A stretch of 64,000 nt of DNA, from contig MKVL01000010.1 of assembly GCA_001899205.1 (NCBI GenBank), forward strand, positions 943,569-1,007,568, in the 5' to 3' direction. Origin of the DNA: Mesorhizobium sp. 65-26 (lineage in GTDB: Bacteria; Pseudomonadota; Alphaproteobacteria; Rhizobiales; Rhizobiaceae). The stretch's first letter is position 1; the number at the start of each line of letters is the position of its first letter. The notes under the pieces are model-generated. The model was not told the DNA's origin. It ran no database searches and saw only the letters and a program-made list of their open reading frames with translations. Shown piece by piece: positions 25,889-34,418 of this stretch. A program made the position numbers and the translations under genes.

Positions 25889-27361
25889 ATGGCGAAGGCG
25901 ATCATGCTGCAAGGCACCGGCTCCGACGTCGGCAAGACCGTGCTGGTCGCCGGCCTCTGCCGGGCGGCCGTCAGGCGGGGGCTCAAGGTACGGCCATTCA
26001 AGCCGCAGAACATGTCCAACAATGCCGCGGTAGCCGACCTGCCGGGCAGCAACGGCGGCGGCGGCGAGATCGGTCGCGCGCAATGGCTCCAGGCGATTGC
26101 CTGCGGGGTGGCGCCGAGCGTCCACATGAACCCGGTCCTGCTCAAGCCGCAGAGCGACATCGGCTCGCAGGTCGTGGTGCAGGGCAAGGTGTTCGGCGAG
26201 GCGCGGGCGCGCGACTACCAGGCGATGAAAGCGCGGCTGATGGATGCTGTCCTTGATTCCTGGGCGAAGGTCGGGGAGGGCGCGGACCTGGTGATCGTCG
26301 AGGGTGCCGGCTCTCCGGCGGAGATCAACCTCAGGAGCCGCGACATCGCCAATATGGGCTTTGCCACACGCGCCGATGTACCGGTGGTGCTGGTCGGCGA
26401 CATCGATCGCGGCGGGGTAATCGCCTCGGTCGCCGGCACCCATCTCGTGCTGTCGGAAGAGGACCGGCGCATGGTGGCCGGCTACATCATCAACAAGTTC
26501 CGCGGCGACGTCACCCTGTTCGAGGACGGCATCCGGGCGATCGGACATTTCACCAACTGGCCCTGTTTCGGAATCGTGCCGTGGCTGAAGGCGGCGGCGC
26601 GGCTGCCGTCGGAGGATTCCGTGGTGCTCGAACGCCTGGCTTCCGGCACGAAGCGCGCGCTGAAGGTAGCGGTGCCGATGCTCGGCCGCATCGCCAATTT
26701 CGACGATCTCGATCCGCTGAAGGCCGAGCCGCAGGTCGAGGTGGTGTTCGTGCCGCCGGGAACACCATTGCCGCCGGATGCCGGGCTTGTGGTCATCCCC
26801 GGCTCGAAATCGACCATCGGCGACCTCTTGAAGTTCCGGGAAAACGGCTGGGACCGCGATCTCGCCGCCCATCGCAAGCGTGGCGGCCATATAGTCGGCA
26901 TTTGCGGCGGCTACCAGATGCTCGGCCGCATGGTGCGCGATCCCGACGGCATTGAAGGCAGCGTCACGGAAGCGGAAGGGCTTGGGATGCTCGACGTCGA
27001 GACCGTGATGGAGCCCGAGAAGACCGTGCGCAATTCGAGCGCGCGTTCGGTGCCGTTCGACCTGCCGCTGGAAGGCTACGAGATCCATCTCGGTCGCACC
27101 ACCGGCCCGGACACCGTCCGGCCTTCGACGGCCATCAATGGCGTGGACGACGGCGCCATCTCAGCCGACGGCAAGGTTCTCGGTACCTACCTTCATGGGC
27201 TGTTTTCGGCGGATGCCTTCCGCGCCCGCTATCTCGAAAGCCTTGGGGTTGCGGGTGGCGGGATCGACTACCGCGCGGAGGTGGAAAGGGCCCTGGACGA
27301 CGTCGCGGCCGAGCTGGAAGCCCATCTCGACTGCGACGCGCTTTTCGCGCTGGCGCGCTGA
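25889..27361 (+). CDS. cobQ: Cobyric acid synthase
   Basis: A 490-residue cobyric acid a,c-diamide amidotransferase that amidates four carboxylates of the corrin ring during cobalamin synthesis. The N-terminal ATPase starts [20 protein letters not shown] (P-loop-like GSDVGKT near residues 11-17), followed by [12 protein letters not shown]. The C-terminal glutaminase-like domain has the Cys of [11 protein letters not shown] and a late TYLHGLF His. Length is normal. It is two bases downstream of the DMSP lyase-like cupin, so it is translated from the same transcript. No other cob genes are in the window. Cobalamin is needed by MttB-type methyl transfer, a loose link to the 6-12 kb operon. Confidence 0.95.
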   Translation: MAKAIMLQGTGSDVGKTVLVAGLCRAAVRRGLKVRPFKPQNMSNNAAVADLPGSNGGGGEIGRAQWLQAIACGVAPSVHMNPVLLKPQSDIGSQVVVQGKVFGEARARDYQAMKARLMDAVLDSWAKVGEGADLVIVEGAGSPAEINLRSRDIANMGFATRADVPVVLVGDIDRGGVIASVAGTHLVLSEEDRRMVAGYIINKFRGDVTLFEDGIRAIGHFTNWPCFGIVPWLKAAARLPSEDSVVLERLASGTKRALKVAVPMLGRIANFDDLDPLKAEPQVEVVFVPPGTPLPPDAGLVVIPGSKSTIGDLLKFRENGWDRDLAAHRKRGGHIVGICGGYQMLGRMVRDPDGIEGSVTEAEGLGMLDVETVMEPEKTVRNSSARSVPFDLPLEGYEIHLGRTTGPDTVRPSTAINGVDDGAISADGKVLGTYLHGLFSADAFRARYLESLGVAGGGIDYRAEVERALDDVAAELEAHLDCDALFALAR

Positions 27362-27410
27362 GCGGAGACCAGCGACGATCCATCAGCCGGCTTTTTGTCA
27401 GAGCCCTGCC

Positions 27411-27830
27411 TCAGGCCTTTTCACCTGCCTTCGGCCAATAGGTGCCGAACGACCAGACATTGCCCTCGGGGTCACGGCAGATGAACTCGCGGCTGCCATA
27501 GTCGCGATCGGTCAACCCTTGCAGGATCTCGGCGCCGGCCTTGCTCGCCCTGGCATAGGCCGCATCGGCGTCGCCCACCGCCATGTAGATCGACTTGCCG
27601 CCGCCCGAGCCGGGCGCGCCGACCATCTTGCCGTAGTCGTCTTCCCGCGCTGTGCCGAGCATGATCATTGACGAGCCGAAGGCGAGCTCGGCGTGATGGA
27701 CGATGTCGCCTTCGCCGTAGCGGGCCCGCACCTCGAAGCCAAAGGCTTCGCACAGCCAGTCAATCATGCCGCCTGCGTTCCTGTAGCGCAGGGCGGGATA
27801 GATACGGGGAGCTTCGGTGGTGTTGGGCAT
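27411..27830 (-). CDS. VOC (glyoxalase-like) family protein
   Basis: A 139-residue vicinal-oxygen-chelate protein with two beta-alpha-beta-beta-beta units: IYPALRYRNAGGMIDWLCEAFGF at the start and YMAVGDADAAYARASKAGAEIL later. DYGSREFICRDPEGNVWSFGTY is typical of the bleomycin-resistance/PhnB-like branch. The ATG at 27830 has GAAGGAG seven bases upstream, so the longer frame to 28025 is not used. It is 92 nt from an AraC regulator on the same strand, and such pairs are common. It may bind or modify a small toxic compound; no substrate is evident. Confidence 0.85.
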   Translation of the reverse strand: MPNTTEAPRIYPALRYRNAGGMIDWLCEAFGFEVRARYGEGDIVHHAELAFGSSMIMLGTAREDDYGKMVGAPGSGGGKSIYMAVGDADAAYARASKAGAEILQGLTDRDYGSREFICRDPEGNVWSFGTYWPKAGEKA

Positions 27831-27922
27831 CGGTTTCTCCTTCAGAGGGCCTGTCGAGAACCCAGTCTGGACGCGGCCTGTTCCCGCGTCTTGAAGAAAT
27901 GTTACCTTGAAAGAACAGAAAC

Positions 27923-28744
27923 TCAGATCGCCAGGGCGGTCGGTGCATGACCCGCCATCTGGCGGAATTCGCGCGCAAGGTGCGCCTGATCGGCGTAACC
28001 GCAATCCACGGCGATGCCGGCCCAATCCTGCGTCGCGGACAAGCGAAGTGCCCGGTTGAAGCGGACGATGCGCGACAGTGTCTTCGGACCGAGCCCGACC
28101 GCGTCGGTGAACTCTGCGGCGAGGTGTTTGCGGCTCCAGCCGATCTCGCCGGCCAGTGTGGCGATGCGCGTGCGTCCACCCGAGCCCAGAATGTGCCCGT
28201 AGGCCCAGGCGATCTCGGGGCGAACGCCAGGCTTGCTCGCCATGTGCTCGGCCACGAAAGCCTCCGCCAGGTCGAAGCGCGTGCTCCAGTCCCGCGCGTT
28301 GCCCAGTCTTTCGCGCAGCGACACACCTTCCCAGCCAAGGGCATTGTGGAGATCGACCATGCGATCCGTCAGCTCACTCAGAGGCAGGCCGAAGAAGCGG
28401 CGCGCGCCGAGCGGGGTGAAATTGATCTGGACGCAAGCGGCGGCGCCGAAGGATTCAATCATCACCGGGCCGGCATAGAGACCGGCGGCGAAGCTACCGA
28501 AGCGGTCATTGCTACCAGGTGCCTTACCCAAACCAATGGCGAAAGGTTCGGCGAAGCTGATCACCAGCGGTATGGTCAGCGAGGCATATTCGATGTTGGT
28601 GAAATGGGCCGCAGCCGTCTCGCGATAGCCGCAGATGTCGGTGACGATGCCGGCCAGCCGGCTTTCGGGAAGACGGCGCAGCATTTCGAAGCGACCGGCG
28701 ATCGACTGGTCCTGCTCCCTGCGCTGCTGCATCTCGACGGGCAT
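27923..28744 (-). CDS. AraC-family transcriptional regulator
   Basis: A 273-residue regulator with a C-terminal AraC/XylS double helix-turn-helix (about residues 170-268; IATLAGEIGWSRKHLAAEFTD, then LSATQDWAGIAVDCGYADQAHLAREFRQMAG). The N-terminal effector domain has no named signature. GGAGGAG sits directly before the ATG. The VOC gene follows on the same strand and is the likeliest target. Members with this VOC partner often respond to small toxic molecules. The effector is unknown. Confidence 0.88.
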   Translation of the reverse strand: MPVEMQQRREQDQSIAGRFEMLRRLPESRLAGIVTDICGYRETAAAHFTNIEYASLTIPLVISFAEPFAIGLGKAPGSNDRFGSFAAGLYAGPVMIESFGAAACVQINFTPLGARRFFGLPLSELTDRMVDLHNALGWEGVSLRERLGNARDWSTRFDLAEAFVAEHMASKPGVRPEIAWAYGHILGSGGRTRIATLAGEIGWSRKHLAAEFTDAVGLGPKTLSRIVRFNRALRLSATQDWAGIAVDCGYADQAHLAREFRQMAGHAPTALAI

Positions 28745-28872
28745 CGCTCCTCCTGCCGGGCAAGTCTAACAAAGCCAGCACCAAACTCAAAAAAAGGGGA
28801 CAGGGCGCTGGCACGAATCCGGGCATGGAAGCCGTTGTTTACCGAACGTTTCGGGCTGTGTTAGAATTCCGC

Positions 28873-29190
28873 ATGGGAAAGACGGTAGCCTGCTGCATTG
28901 TCATTTCCGCAACGCTCGCGGCGACACCCGTGTTGGCGGACTGTCAGTGCCTTGCCAATGGCCGCGTTTTCCATCATGGCGAGTTCGCGTGTCTGCAATT
29001 GCCGTCAGGTCCGGAACTCGCGCAATGCGATATGGTGCAGAACATCTCGGCATGGAAAAAAATTCAGAACGGCTGCCCGGAAGCGAGCGTGCCGCTCAGC
29101 TTTCCTGCCGTTAAGCGCGACGGGCATTCAGGCGAGACGCTGGATAGAGCCAGCGGCCGGGTTTTGCCGACAGCTGCCTCGTCTGGTTGA
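28873..29190 (+). CDS. Small secreted cysteine-containing protein
   Basis: A 105-residue hypothetical protein with a signal peptide (MGKTVACCIVISATLAATPVLA, likely cleaved before DCQC). The mature part has CQCL, FACLQL, QCDMV and NGCPE cysteines that could form disulfides in the periplasm. I do not recognise the family. An upstream in-frame ATG (28825) would precede the signal peptide and is less likely. A weak GGGGACAG repeat remnant sits about 75 nt upstream. No operon partner is apparent. Confidence 0.6.
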   Translation: MGKTVACCIVISATLAATPVLADCQCLANGRVFHHGEFACLQLPSGPELAQCDMVQNISAWKKIQNGCPEASVPLSFPAVKRDGHSGETLDRASGRVLPTAASSG

Positions 29191-29247
29191 GGGCAGAACG
29201 CACAGCCGGGAGTTTCGCTCGATCAGCTTGGCGAGTCGCAGCGGGTC

Positions 29248-30033
29248 CTAGACGCCGGCCAGCGCGCGTAGCGGATTGGCGGGGTCGGCGAGCAGTTTCA
29301 CGGCCAACGCCAGGCAGACGATGACCAGCAGCGGCTTGATCAGCCGTGCGCCGACGCGCACCGCGAGGCCGGCGCCAAGGCGGGCGCCGAGGAACTGCGC
29401 GACGCCCATCATCAGGCCGATCTTCCAGTAGATCACGCCAAAGGCTGCGAAGACGATGAAGCCGCCGATGTTCGAGGCGAAGTTGAGCAGTTTCGTGTGC
29501 GCCGTTGCCTTGAGCACGCCGTAGCCTGCGAGAGCCACGAAGCCGAGCATGTAGAACGATCCCGCGCCGGGACCGAACAGGCCGTCATAGAAGCCGACCA
29601 GCGGCGGAATGACGAGGCCGAACAGGAAAGGGGAAAGGCGCTGGTGGCGGTCGACGTCGTCCATGTTGGGCTTCAGCGCGAAGTAGAGCGCGATGGCGAT
29701 CAGCACCACCGGCAGCGCGGCGCGCAGCAGGTTGCCGGGAACGGCCGTGGCCAGGAGCGCGCCGATGGCGCTGCCGACGAGCGCAAGCAGCGCAGAGGGC
29801 AATTGGCGCCGGAGGTCGACATGGCCCTTGGCGGCATAATGAATGGTGGCCGAGGCCGAGCCGAACATGCCCTGCAGCTTGTTGGTGCCCAGCGCCTGCA
29901 CGGGACTGAAACCGCCAAGCAGCAGCGCCGGAACGGTGATCAACCCGCCGCCGCCGGCGATCGAATCCACGAATCCAGCCGCGAAGGCGGCGAGCGCTAG
30001 CATGACGATCGTCTGGGCTGCGAGGTCGGGCAT
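29248..30033 (-). CDS. TSUP (TauE/SafE) family membrane exporter
   Basis: A 261-residue inner-membrane protein with about eight hydrophobic helices. It shows the TSUP repeats: FAAGFVDSIAGGGGLITVPALLL near residue 17, and VGFYDGLFGPGAGSFYMLGFV near 145. The family moves sulfite, sulfonates or other small organic anions. Length is normal. It lies between a small secreted protein and a TerB-like gene, with no sulfur gene next to it, so the substrate is open; DMSP-derived sulfur compounds are only a speculative link. Confidence 0.88.
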   Translation of the reverse strand: MPDLAAQTIVMLALAAFAAGFVDSIAGGGGLITVPALLLGGFSPVQALGTNKLQGMFGSASATIHYAAKGHVDLRRQLPSALLALVGSAIGALLATAVPGNLLRAALPVVLIAIALYFALKPNMDDVDRHQRLSPFLFGLVIPPLVGFYDGLFGPGAGSFYMLGFVALAGYGVLKATAHTKLLNFASNIGGFIVFAAFGVIYWKIGLMMGVAQFLGARLGAGLAVRVGARLIKPLLVIVCLALAVKLLADPANPLRALAGV

Positions 30034-30224
30034 CGTACGGGAAAGGCGAGGGCGTTGCGGGCTATCCGGGTTCGATCACGCCAATTCCGTTTGCGCAAGG
30101 CCGAATCCGCGCTACCTAGGGCCGTTGAGCCTTTCCTGGAATCGCGGAGCGCGCCCGCCTTGCTGGTTTTCGCATTTGCGGACGGAACCGACACCCGCTT
30201 CCTGGAATTGCTTCAGGCGACTAG

Positions 30225-30290
30225 AGTCGGATGATTTCAGGCCTGTTCGGCCTGAAATCTAAACCCGCCTCTAAATCAAAGAGATAGAGC
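30225..30290 (+). repeat. Intergenic hairpin repeat, copy 2 (66 nt)
   Basis: This copy has 11-bp perfect arms GATTTCAGGCC (30233-30243) and GGCCTGAAATC (30249-30259) around a 5-nt loop. It ends in GAGATAGAGC just before a GGAGGAG ribosome binding site of the TerB-like gene. Relative to copy 1 at 18601, one base pair changes from T-A to C-G on both arms, a compensatory change. Confidence 0.8.
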
Positions 30291-30303
30291 GGAGGAGATG
30301 CGA

Positions 30304-30732
30304 ATGGCGTTCGCACTGCTGGACCAGATACGTTCGATCTTCGACGGCGACCCCGGCGTGCGCAAGGTGGCGGACGATCCGGTGCTGTCGGCGGAACTGC
30401 TCATGCTGTTCCGCATGATCCTGGCCGACGGCTCGGTCAGCGAAAGCGAGATGGCCGTGTTCCGGCGCATCTGCAAGGACGGCTTCGGCATTCCCGAAAC
30501 CAGCATCGACAACGTGATCGAATATCTCAACGATTTCGGCTACGAGACCAACGGCTCGCAGGCGATCGCGCTGTTCCGGGATCTCGATGTCGAGCGGCGC
30601 AAGCTGCTGGCAAGGCACATGGTCGAAATCGCCAAGGCGGATCACCAGCTTGCCGAAAGCGAGGTTCGCCTTCTGCGCCGCACGCTGGACCTGCTCGAAA
30701 TCAGCCCGGTCGACGCGGTCAAGCCGCAGTAG
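30304..30732 (+). CDS. TerB-like tellurite-resistance domain protein
   Basis: A 142-residue helical protein with a TerB-type acidic metal-binding pattern: RMILADGSVSESEMAVFRRI (about residues 37-56) and VEIAKADHQLAESEVRLLRR (about 107-126), two related repeats with Asp/Glu residues after the helix turn. Such proteins act in the cytosol or at the membrane, and the tellurite link is only historical. GGAGGAG is six bases before ATG 30304; the earlier ATG 30298 is too close to it. No ter operon is present. Its leader contains the second 66-nt hairpin repeat. Confidence 0.8.
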   Translation: MAFALLDQIRSIFDGDPGVRKVADDPVLSAELLMLFRMILADGSVSESEMAVFRRICKDGFGIPETSIDNVIEYLNDFGYETNGSQAIALFRDLDVERRKLLARHMVEIAKADHQLAESEVRLLRRTLDLLEISPVDAVKPQ

Positions 30733-30747
30733 CCGGTTCGACCCGCT

Positions 30748-32370
30748 TTACCCCTGCTCCTGCATGCGCCGCGCGATCGCGCGGTGAAGATCCGGCGCCG
30801 CGGCGACCAGCGCGCTCGCTGCTTCGGATTGCGGATGATCGAGCACCTGGCCGGTCTTGCCGCGCTCGACGATGCGGCCCGCGTGCATGACGAGCACCTC
30901 ATCCGACATGGCGCGCGCCACCGTCAGGTCATGGGTAATGAAGATATACGCGATGCCGAGCTTCTGGTTCAGTTCGGCGAACAGGTCCAGCACCTGGGCG
31001 CGGATGGAGACGTCCAGCGCCGAGACCGGTTCGTCGGCGACGATCAGTTTCGGTCGGGTGATGATGGCGCGCGCGATCGACAGGCGCTGGCGCTGGCCAC
31101 CTGAGAATTCGTGGGGATATTTGTCCATGTCGCTTACGGCGAGGCCGACCTCGTGCAGCGCCTGCCTCACCTTTTCGCGACGTTCGGCCGGGCTCGGCTG
31201 CTTTTCCAGCACATGCAGCGGCTCGGCCACCAGGGTCTCCACCCTCTGCCGGGGATCGAAGGAACCATACGGGTCCTGGAACACCACCTGCATGTCGCGC
31301 CGCGCTGGCCTCAGTTGGGCCTCCGTCTTTCCGGTGATCGTCTCGCCGCGAAAGCGGATCGTGCCGGCGGTCGGCTTGTCCAGCGCCAGGATCATGCGGG
31401 CGAGCGTCGATTTTCCGCAACCGGAACGCCCTACCAACGCCACCGATTGGCCAGGTGCGATCGACAGGGATACGTCGTCCACGGCCCGGATCACGGGCCC
31501 GCGCGCGAACAGCGAGGTACGTCGCCCCGCGTAGTCGCGCCGCAGCCCCTCCACCTCGAGCAGGGGGGCGACGCCATTGGCCGCGCGCGTTTTGGCGCGC
31601 GCGGGCACATGCATCGAGGCCTGGGCGAGCTGGCGCGTGTATGGATGCGATTGGCCCGACAATATGGGCGCGGTCTCGCCGGCCTCCATCACCTCGCCCC
31701 CGCGCAGGATGGTGATGCGGTCGGCCATCTCCGTCACCACTGCAAGATCGTGCGAGATCAGCAGCAGCCCCATGCGTTTCTCGGCGACGAGGTCGCGCAG
31801 GAGGTCGAGGATCTGCGCCTGCAGCACCACGTCCAGCGCCGTCGTCGGTTCGTCGGCGATCAAGAGTTTCGGATCGAGCGCGCAAGCGATGGCTATGACA
31901 ACGCGCTGGCGCTGGCCGCCCGACAGCTCATGCGGATAGCGCGACAGCGGGAACTCCGCTACCGGCAGGCCGACACGGTCAAGCATCTTGCGGGCGCGCT
32001 CCTCCGCCTCCGCGCGGCTGACCCGCCTGTGCCAGCGTATCCCCTCCGCGACCTGCTCGCCGATTGTCTTGACGGGGTTCAGCGCCGTCATCGGCTCCTG
32101 GAAGACCATGCCGATGTCGTCGCCGCGCAGGGCGCACATCTGGTCCTCGGTGGCCTTCAGGATGTCGATCCCATCGAAGGTGACGCGGCCGGTGGCGCGC
32201 GCCGCATGCGGCAGGAGGCGCATCGCCGTCAGCGCGGTCATCGACTTGCCTGAGCCGGATTCGCCGACCAGCCCCATGATCTCTCCGGGGGCGACGGAAA
32301 GGTCGACGCCCCTCAGGATGCGCGTGGCGCCGATGGTCAGCGACAGCTTCTCTATCTCGAGCAGGCTCAT
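30748..32370 (-). CDS. Fused dipeptide/oligopeptide ABC transporter ATP-binding protein (DppD-DppF type)
   Basis: A 540-residue tandem ABC ATPase, a fusion of the two subunits usually encoded separately. The first domain has Walker A GESGSGKS (about residues 36-43), signature LSGGQRQR and Walker B LLIADEPTTALD; the second has GRSGCGKS (about 313-320), FSGGQRQR and LIVADEPVSALD. Both should hydrolyse ATP to drive peptide or related import. The ATG overlaps the permease stop in an ATGA, so translation is coupled. It is the last gene of the M20 peptidase-binding protein-permease operon. Confidence 0.93.
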   Translation of the reverse strand: MSLLEIEKLSLTIGATRILRGVDLSVAPGEIMGLVGESGSGKSMTALTAMRLLPHAARATGRVTFDGIDILKATEDQMCALRGDDIGMVFQEPMTALNPVKTIGEQVAEGIRWHRRVSRAEAEERARKMLDRVGLPVAEFPLSRYPHELSGGQRQRVVIAIACALDPKLLIADEPTTALDVVLQAQILDLLRDLVAEKRMGLLLISHDLAVVTEMADRITILRGGEVMEAGETAPILSGQSHPYTRQLAQASMHVPARAKTRAANGVAPLLEVEGLRRDYAGRRTSLFARGPVIRAVDDVSLSIAPGQSVALVGRSGCGKSTLARMILALDKPTAGTIRFRGETITGKTEAQLRPARRDMQVVFQDPYGSFDPRQRVETLVAEPLHVLEKQPSPAERREKVRQALHEVGLAVSDMDKYPHEFSGGQRQRLSIARAIITRPKLIVADEPVSALDVSIRAQVLDLFAELNQKLGIAYIFITHDLTVARAMSDEVLVMHAGRIVERGKTGQVLDHPQSEAASALVAAAPDLHRAIARRMQEQG

Positions 32371-33230
32371 GCGCGCCGCCGCGATTTCGGGTCGAGTATG
32401 TCGGCGATGCCGTCGCCCAGCAGATTGAGGCCGAGGACGGTGATGACGATGGCCATGCCGGGGAAGATCGCCATCCAGGGCGCGGTCGCCATGCGGGTCT
32501 GCGCGTCGAACAGCATGCGCCCCCAGCTGGGCATCGGTGGCTGCGCGCCGAGGCCGAGATAGGACAGCCCGGCCTCCGCGAGGATGCCCAGCGCGAACTG
32601 GATGGTTCCCTGGACCAGGAGCAGCGTGGCGATGTTGGGCAGGATGTGCTCGACGGTGATGCGGGCAGGGCCCTTGCCGGCGGCGCGCGCCGCCAGGACG
32701 AACTCGCGCGGCCAGATCGACAGTGCGCCGGCGCGCGCGACGCGGGCGAACACCGGAATGTTGAAGATGCCGATGGCGATGATGGCGTTGACGGCGCCAG
32801 GCCCGAAGATCGCGGTGATCATGATTGCCGACAAAAGGGCAGGGAATGCAAAGAAGAGATCGTTCAACCGCATCAGCGCGTCGTCGACGAGACCGCCGCG
32901 CGCGGCGGCCAGCGTGCCGAGCGGAACGCCGAAGCCCATGCCGATGCCGACGGCGACGAGCGCGACCGCAATCGAATTGCGGGCGCCGACCATGATCATC
33001 GACAGTATGTCCCGGCCGAAATGGTCGGTGCCGAACCAGTGCGCGGACGAGGGCGGCAACGTCTTGTCGGATATGACCAGCCGGGTGACGTCATAGGGTG
33101 TCCAGAGATAGGAGAGAAGCGCCATCGCCGCTACCAGCACCGCCACGATGAAGCCGGCCACGAACGACCTGTTGGCGAATGCCCGGGAGGCAAGGCTACG
33201 GCTGCCCGGTGTCTCGTGGCTCACCGTCAT
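32367..33230 (-). CDS. Peptide ABC transporter permease (DppC type)
   Basis: A 287-residue inner-membrane permease with about six helices. The signature SSAHWFGTDHFGRDILSMI (about residues 60-79) and the EAA-like loop FVLAARAAGKGPARITVEHILPN (about 175-197) are typical of DppC/OppC. The start ATG at 33230 overlaps the upstream permease stop by ATGA, and its own stop overlaps the ATPase start the same way. An upstream-extended reading of this frame is an out-of-frame shadow of the previous gene. Confidence 0.93.
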   Translation of the reverse strand: MTVSHETPGSRSLASRAFANRSFVAGFIVAVLVAAMALLSYLWTPYDVTRLVISDKTLPPSSAHWFGTDHFGRDILSMIMVGARNSIAVALVAVGIGMGFGVPLGTLAAARGGLVDDALMRLNDLFFAFPALLSAIMITAIFGPGAVNAIIAIGIFNIPVFARVARAGALSIWPREFVLAARAAGKGPARITVEHILPNIATLLLVQGTIQFALGILAEAGLSYLGLGAQPPMPSWGRMLFDAQTRMATAPWMAIFPGMAIVITVLGLNLLGDGIADILDPKSRRRA

Positions 33231-34174
33231 TGCCGGCCCCGCAGGCGGGGATCGGCGAGCGCGTAGGACATGTCGACGAGAAGGTTCACGATGATGACCG
33301 CGGCGACGAGCAGCATCACCACGCTTTCGACGACGATCAGGTCGCGCTGGGTGATCGCCTGGAACACCAGGCGCCCGAGGCCGGGCAGGTAGAAGACGTT
33401 CTCGATGATGATAGTGCCGGCGAGCAGGAAGGCGAACTGCAGGCCGAGTATGGTGAGGACGGGGATCATGGCGTTGCGCAGTGCATGCCGCCACAGCACC
33501 GCGCGGTAGGGCAGGCCCTTGGCGCGCGCGGTGCGGATATAGTCCTCGTTCATCACCTCGATGAGCGCCGAGCGGGTGACGCGCGCCAGGATCGCCGCCT
33601 GGGGCAGGGCAAGCGCGACCGCCGGCAGCAGCAGTGCCTTCAGCGCCGGCCATGCGCCGGCGCTCCAGCCGGGAAAGCCGCCGGCCGGCACCAGCCTGAG
33701 CCAGACCGCGAAGAGGTAGATGAGCATCAGCGCGAACCAGAAGTTCGGGACGGCGACGCCGAGCTGCGCCGTTCCCATGGCTATGGCATCGCCGGCCCGG
33801 CCCTGTCGGCTCGCCGCAAACAGGCCGACCGGGATGGCGATGGCGGTGGAAAGCGTAAGCGCCATCAACGCCAGCGGCAGCGATACGACCAGCCGCTCGC
33901 GCACCAGATCGATGACGGGTACGGAGTAGGTGTAGGAGCGGCCGAAATCCAGTGTCACCAAACCGCCGACCCAATGCAGGTAGCGCAGGATGAGGGGGGC
34001 ATCGAGCCCCATCTGGTTGCGCAGCAGCGCGACCTGGTCGGCGCTGGCGTTCATGCCGAGCATCAGCCGGGCCGGATCACCCGGCAGCACCTCCAGAACG
34101 GCAAACACCACCATCGAAGCCACCACCAGGGTGATGGCCGCGATGACAAGGCGCTTCAGGAGGTAGGCGGTCAT
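33227..34174 (-). CDS. Peptide ABC transporter permease (DppB type)
   Basis: A 315-residue inner-membrane permease. MTAYLLKRLVIAAITLVVAS is the first helix, VLEVLPGDPARLMLG is the DppB/OppB periplasmic motif, and DYIRTARAKGLPYRAVLWRHALRN (about residues 207-230) is the EAA loop that contacts the ATPase. It pairs with the DppC-like protein just downstream. A 160-nt mosaic inverted repeat separates it from the binding-protein gene upstream, which may lower permease expression relative to binding protein. Confidence 0.93.
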   Translation of the reverse strand: MTAYLLKRLVIAAITLVVASMVVFAVLEVLPGDPARLMLGMNASADQVALLRNQMGLDAPLILRYLHWVGGLVTLDFGRSYTYSVPVIDLVRERLVVSLPLALMALTLSTAIAIPVGLFAASRQGRAGDAIAMGTAQLGVAVPNFWFALMLIYLFAVWLRLVPAGGFPGWSAGAWPALKALLLPAVALALPQAAILARVTRSALIEVMNEDYIRTARAKGLPYRAVLWRHALRNAMIPVLTILGLQFAFLLAGTIIIENVFYLPGLGRLVFQAITQRDLIVVESVVMLLVAAVIIVNLLVDMSYALADPRLRGRQ

Positions 34175-34227
34175 GGGTGGTGGAGGCCGGTCAGGCCGAC
34201 CGACGTGATCGGGATGTTGCGCTCTGT

Positions 34228-34387
34228 CACACCCCCCTCTGTCCTGCCGGACATCTCCCCCGCAAGGGGAGAGATCAGTATCTTCATCGTTATCGCCAAT
34301 CTTTGATGCTGGCGATTGGCGAAAGCAATCAAGGGCGTAATCTCCCTCCTTGCGGGGGAGATGCCCGGCAGGGCAGAGGGGGGTGTG
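34228..34387. repeat. RIME-like mosaic inverted repeat inside the peptide ABC operon
   Basis: Two 48-nt arms, 34228-34275 and 34340-34387, are inverse copies with about four mismatches; each holds a CATCTCCCCCGCAAGG-type core. An inner pair CGCCAATC (34294-34301) and GATTGGCG (34314-34321) forms the tip. Such CCCCTCTG/CAGAGGGG-bounded mosaics are characteristic of rhizobial genomes. Confidence 0.85.
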
Positions 34388-34418
34388 AAGAAACGCAAGG
34401 TCTGCCGTTGATCGCCCG

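Noticed and set aside
30304-30732. Tellurite resistance operon
   Set aside because: Only a TerB-like domain protein is present; terC, terD and other ter genes are absent, so resistance cannot be inferred.
33231-33974. Upstream extension of the DppC permease reading frame
   Set aside because: The extension overlaps dppB out of frame; the ATGA overlap at 33227-33230 fixes the true start.
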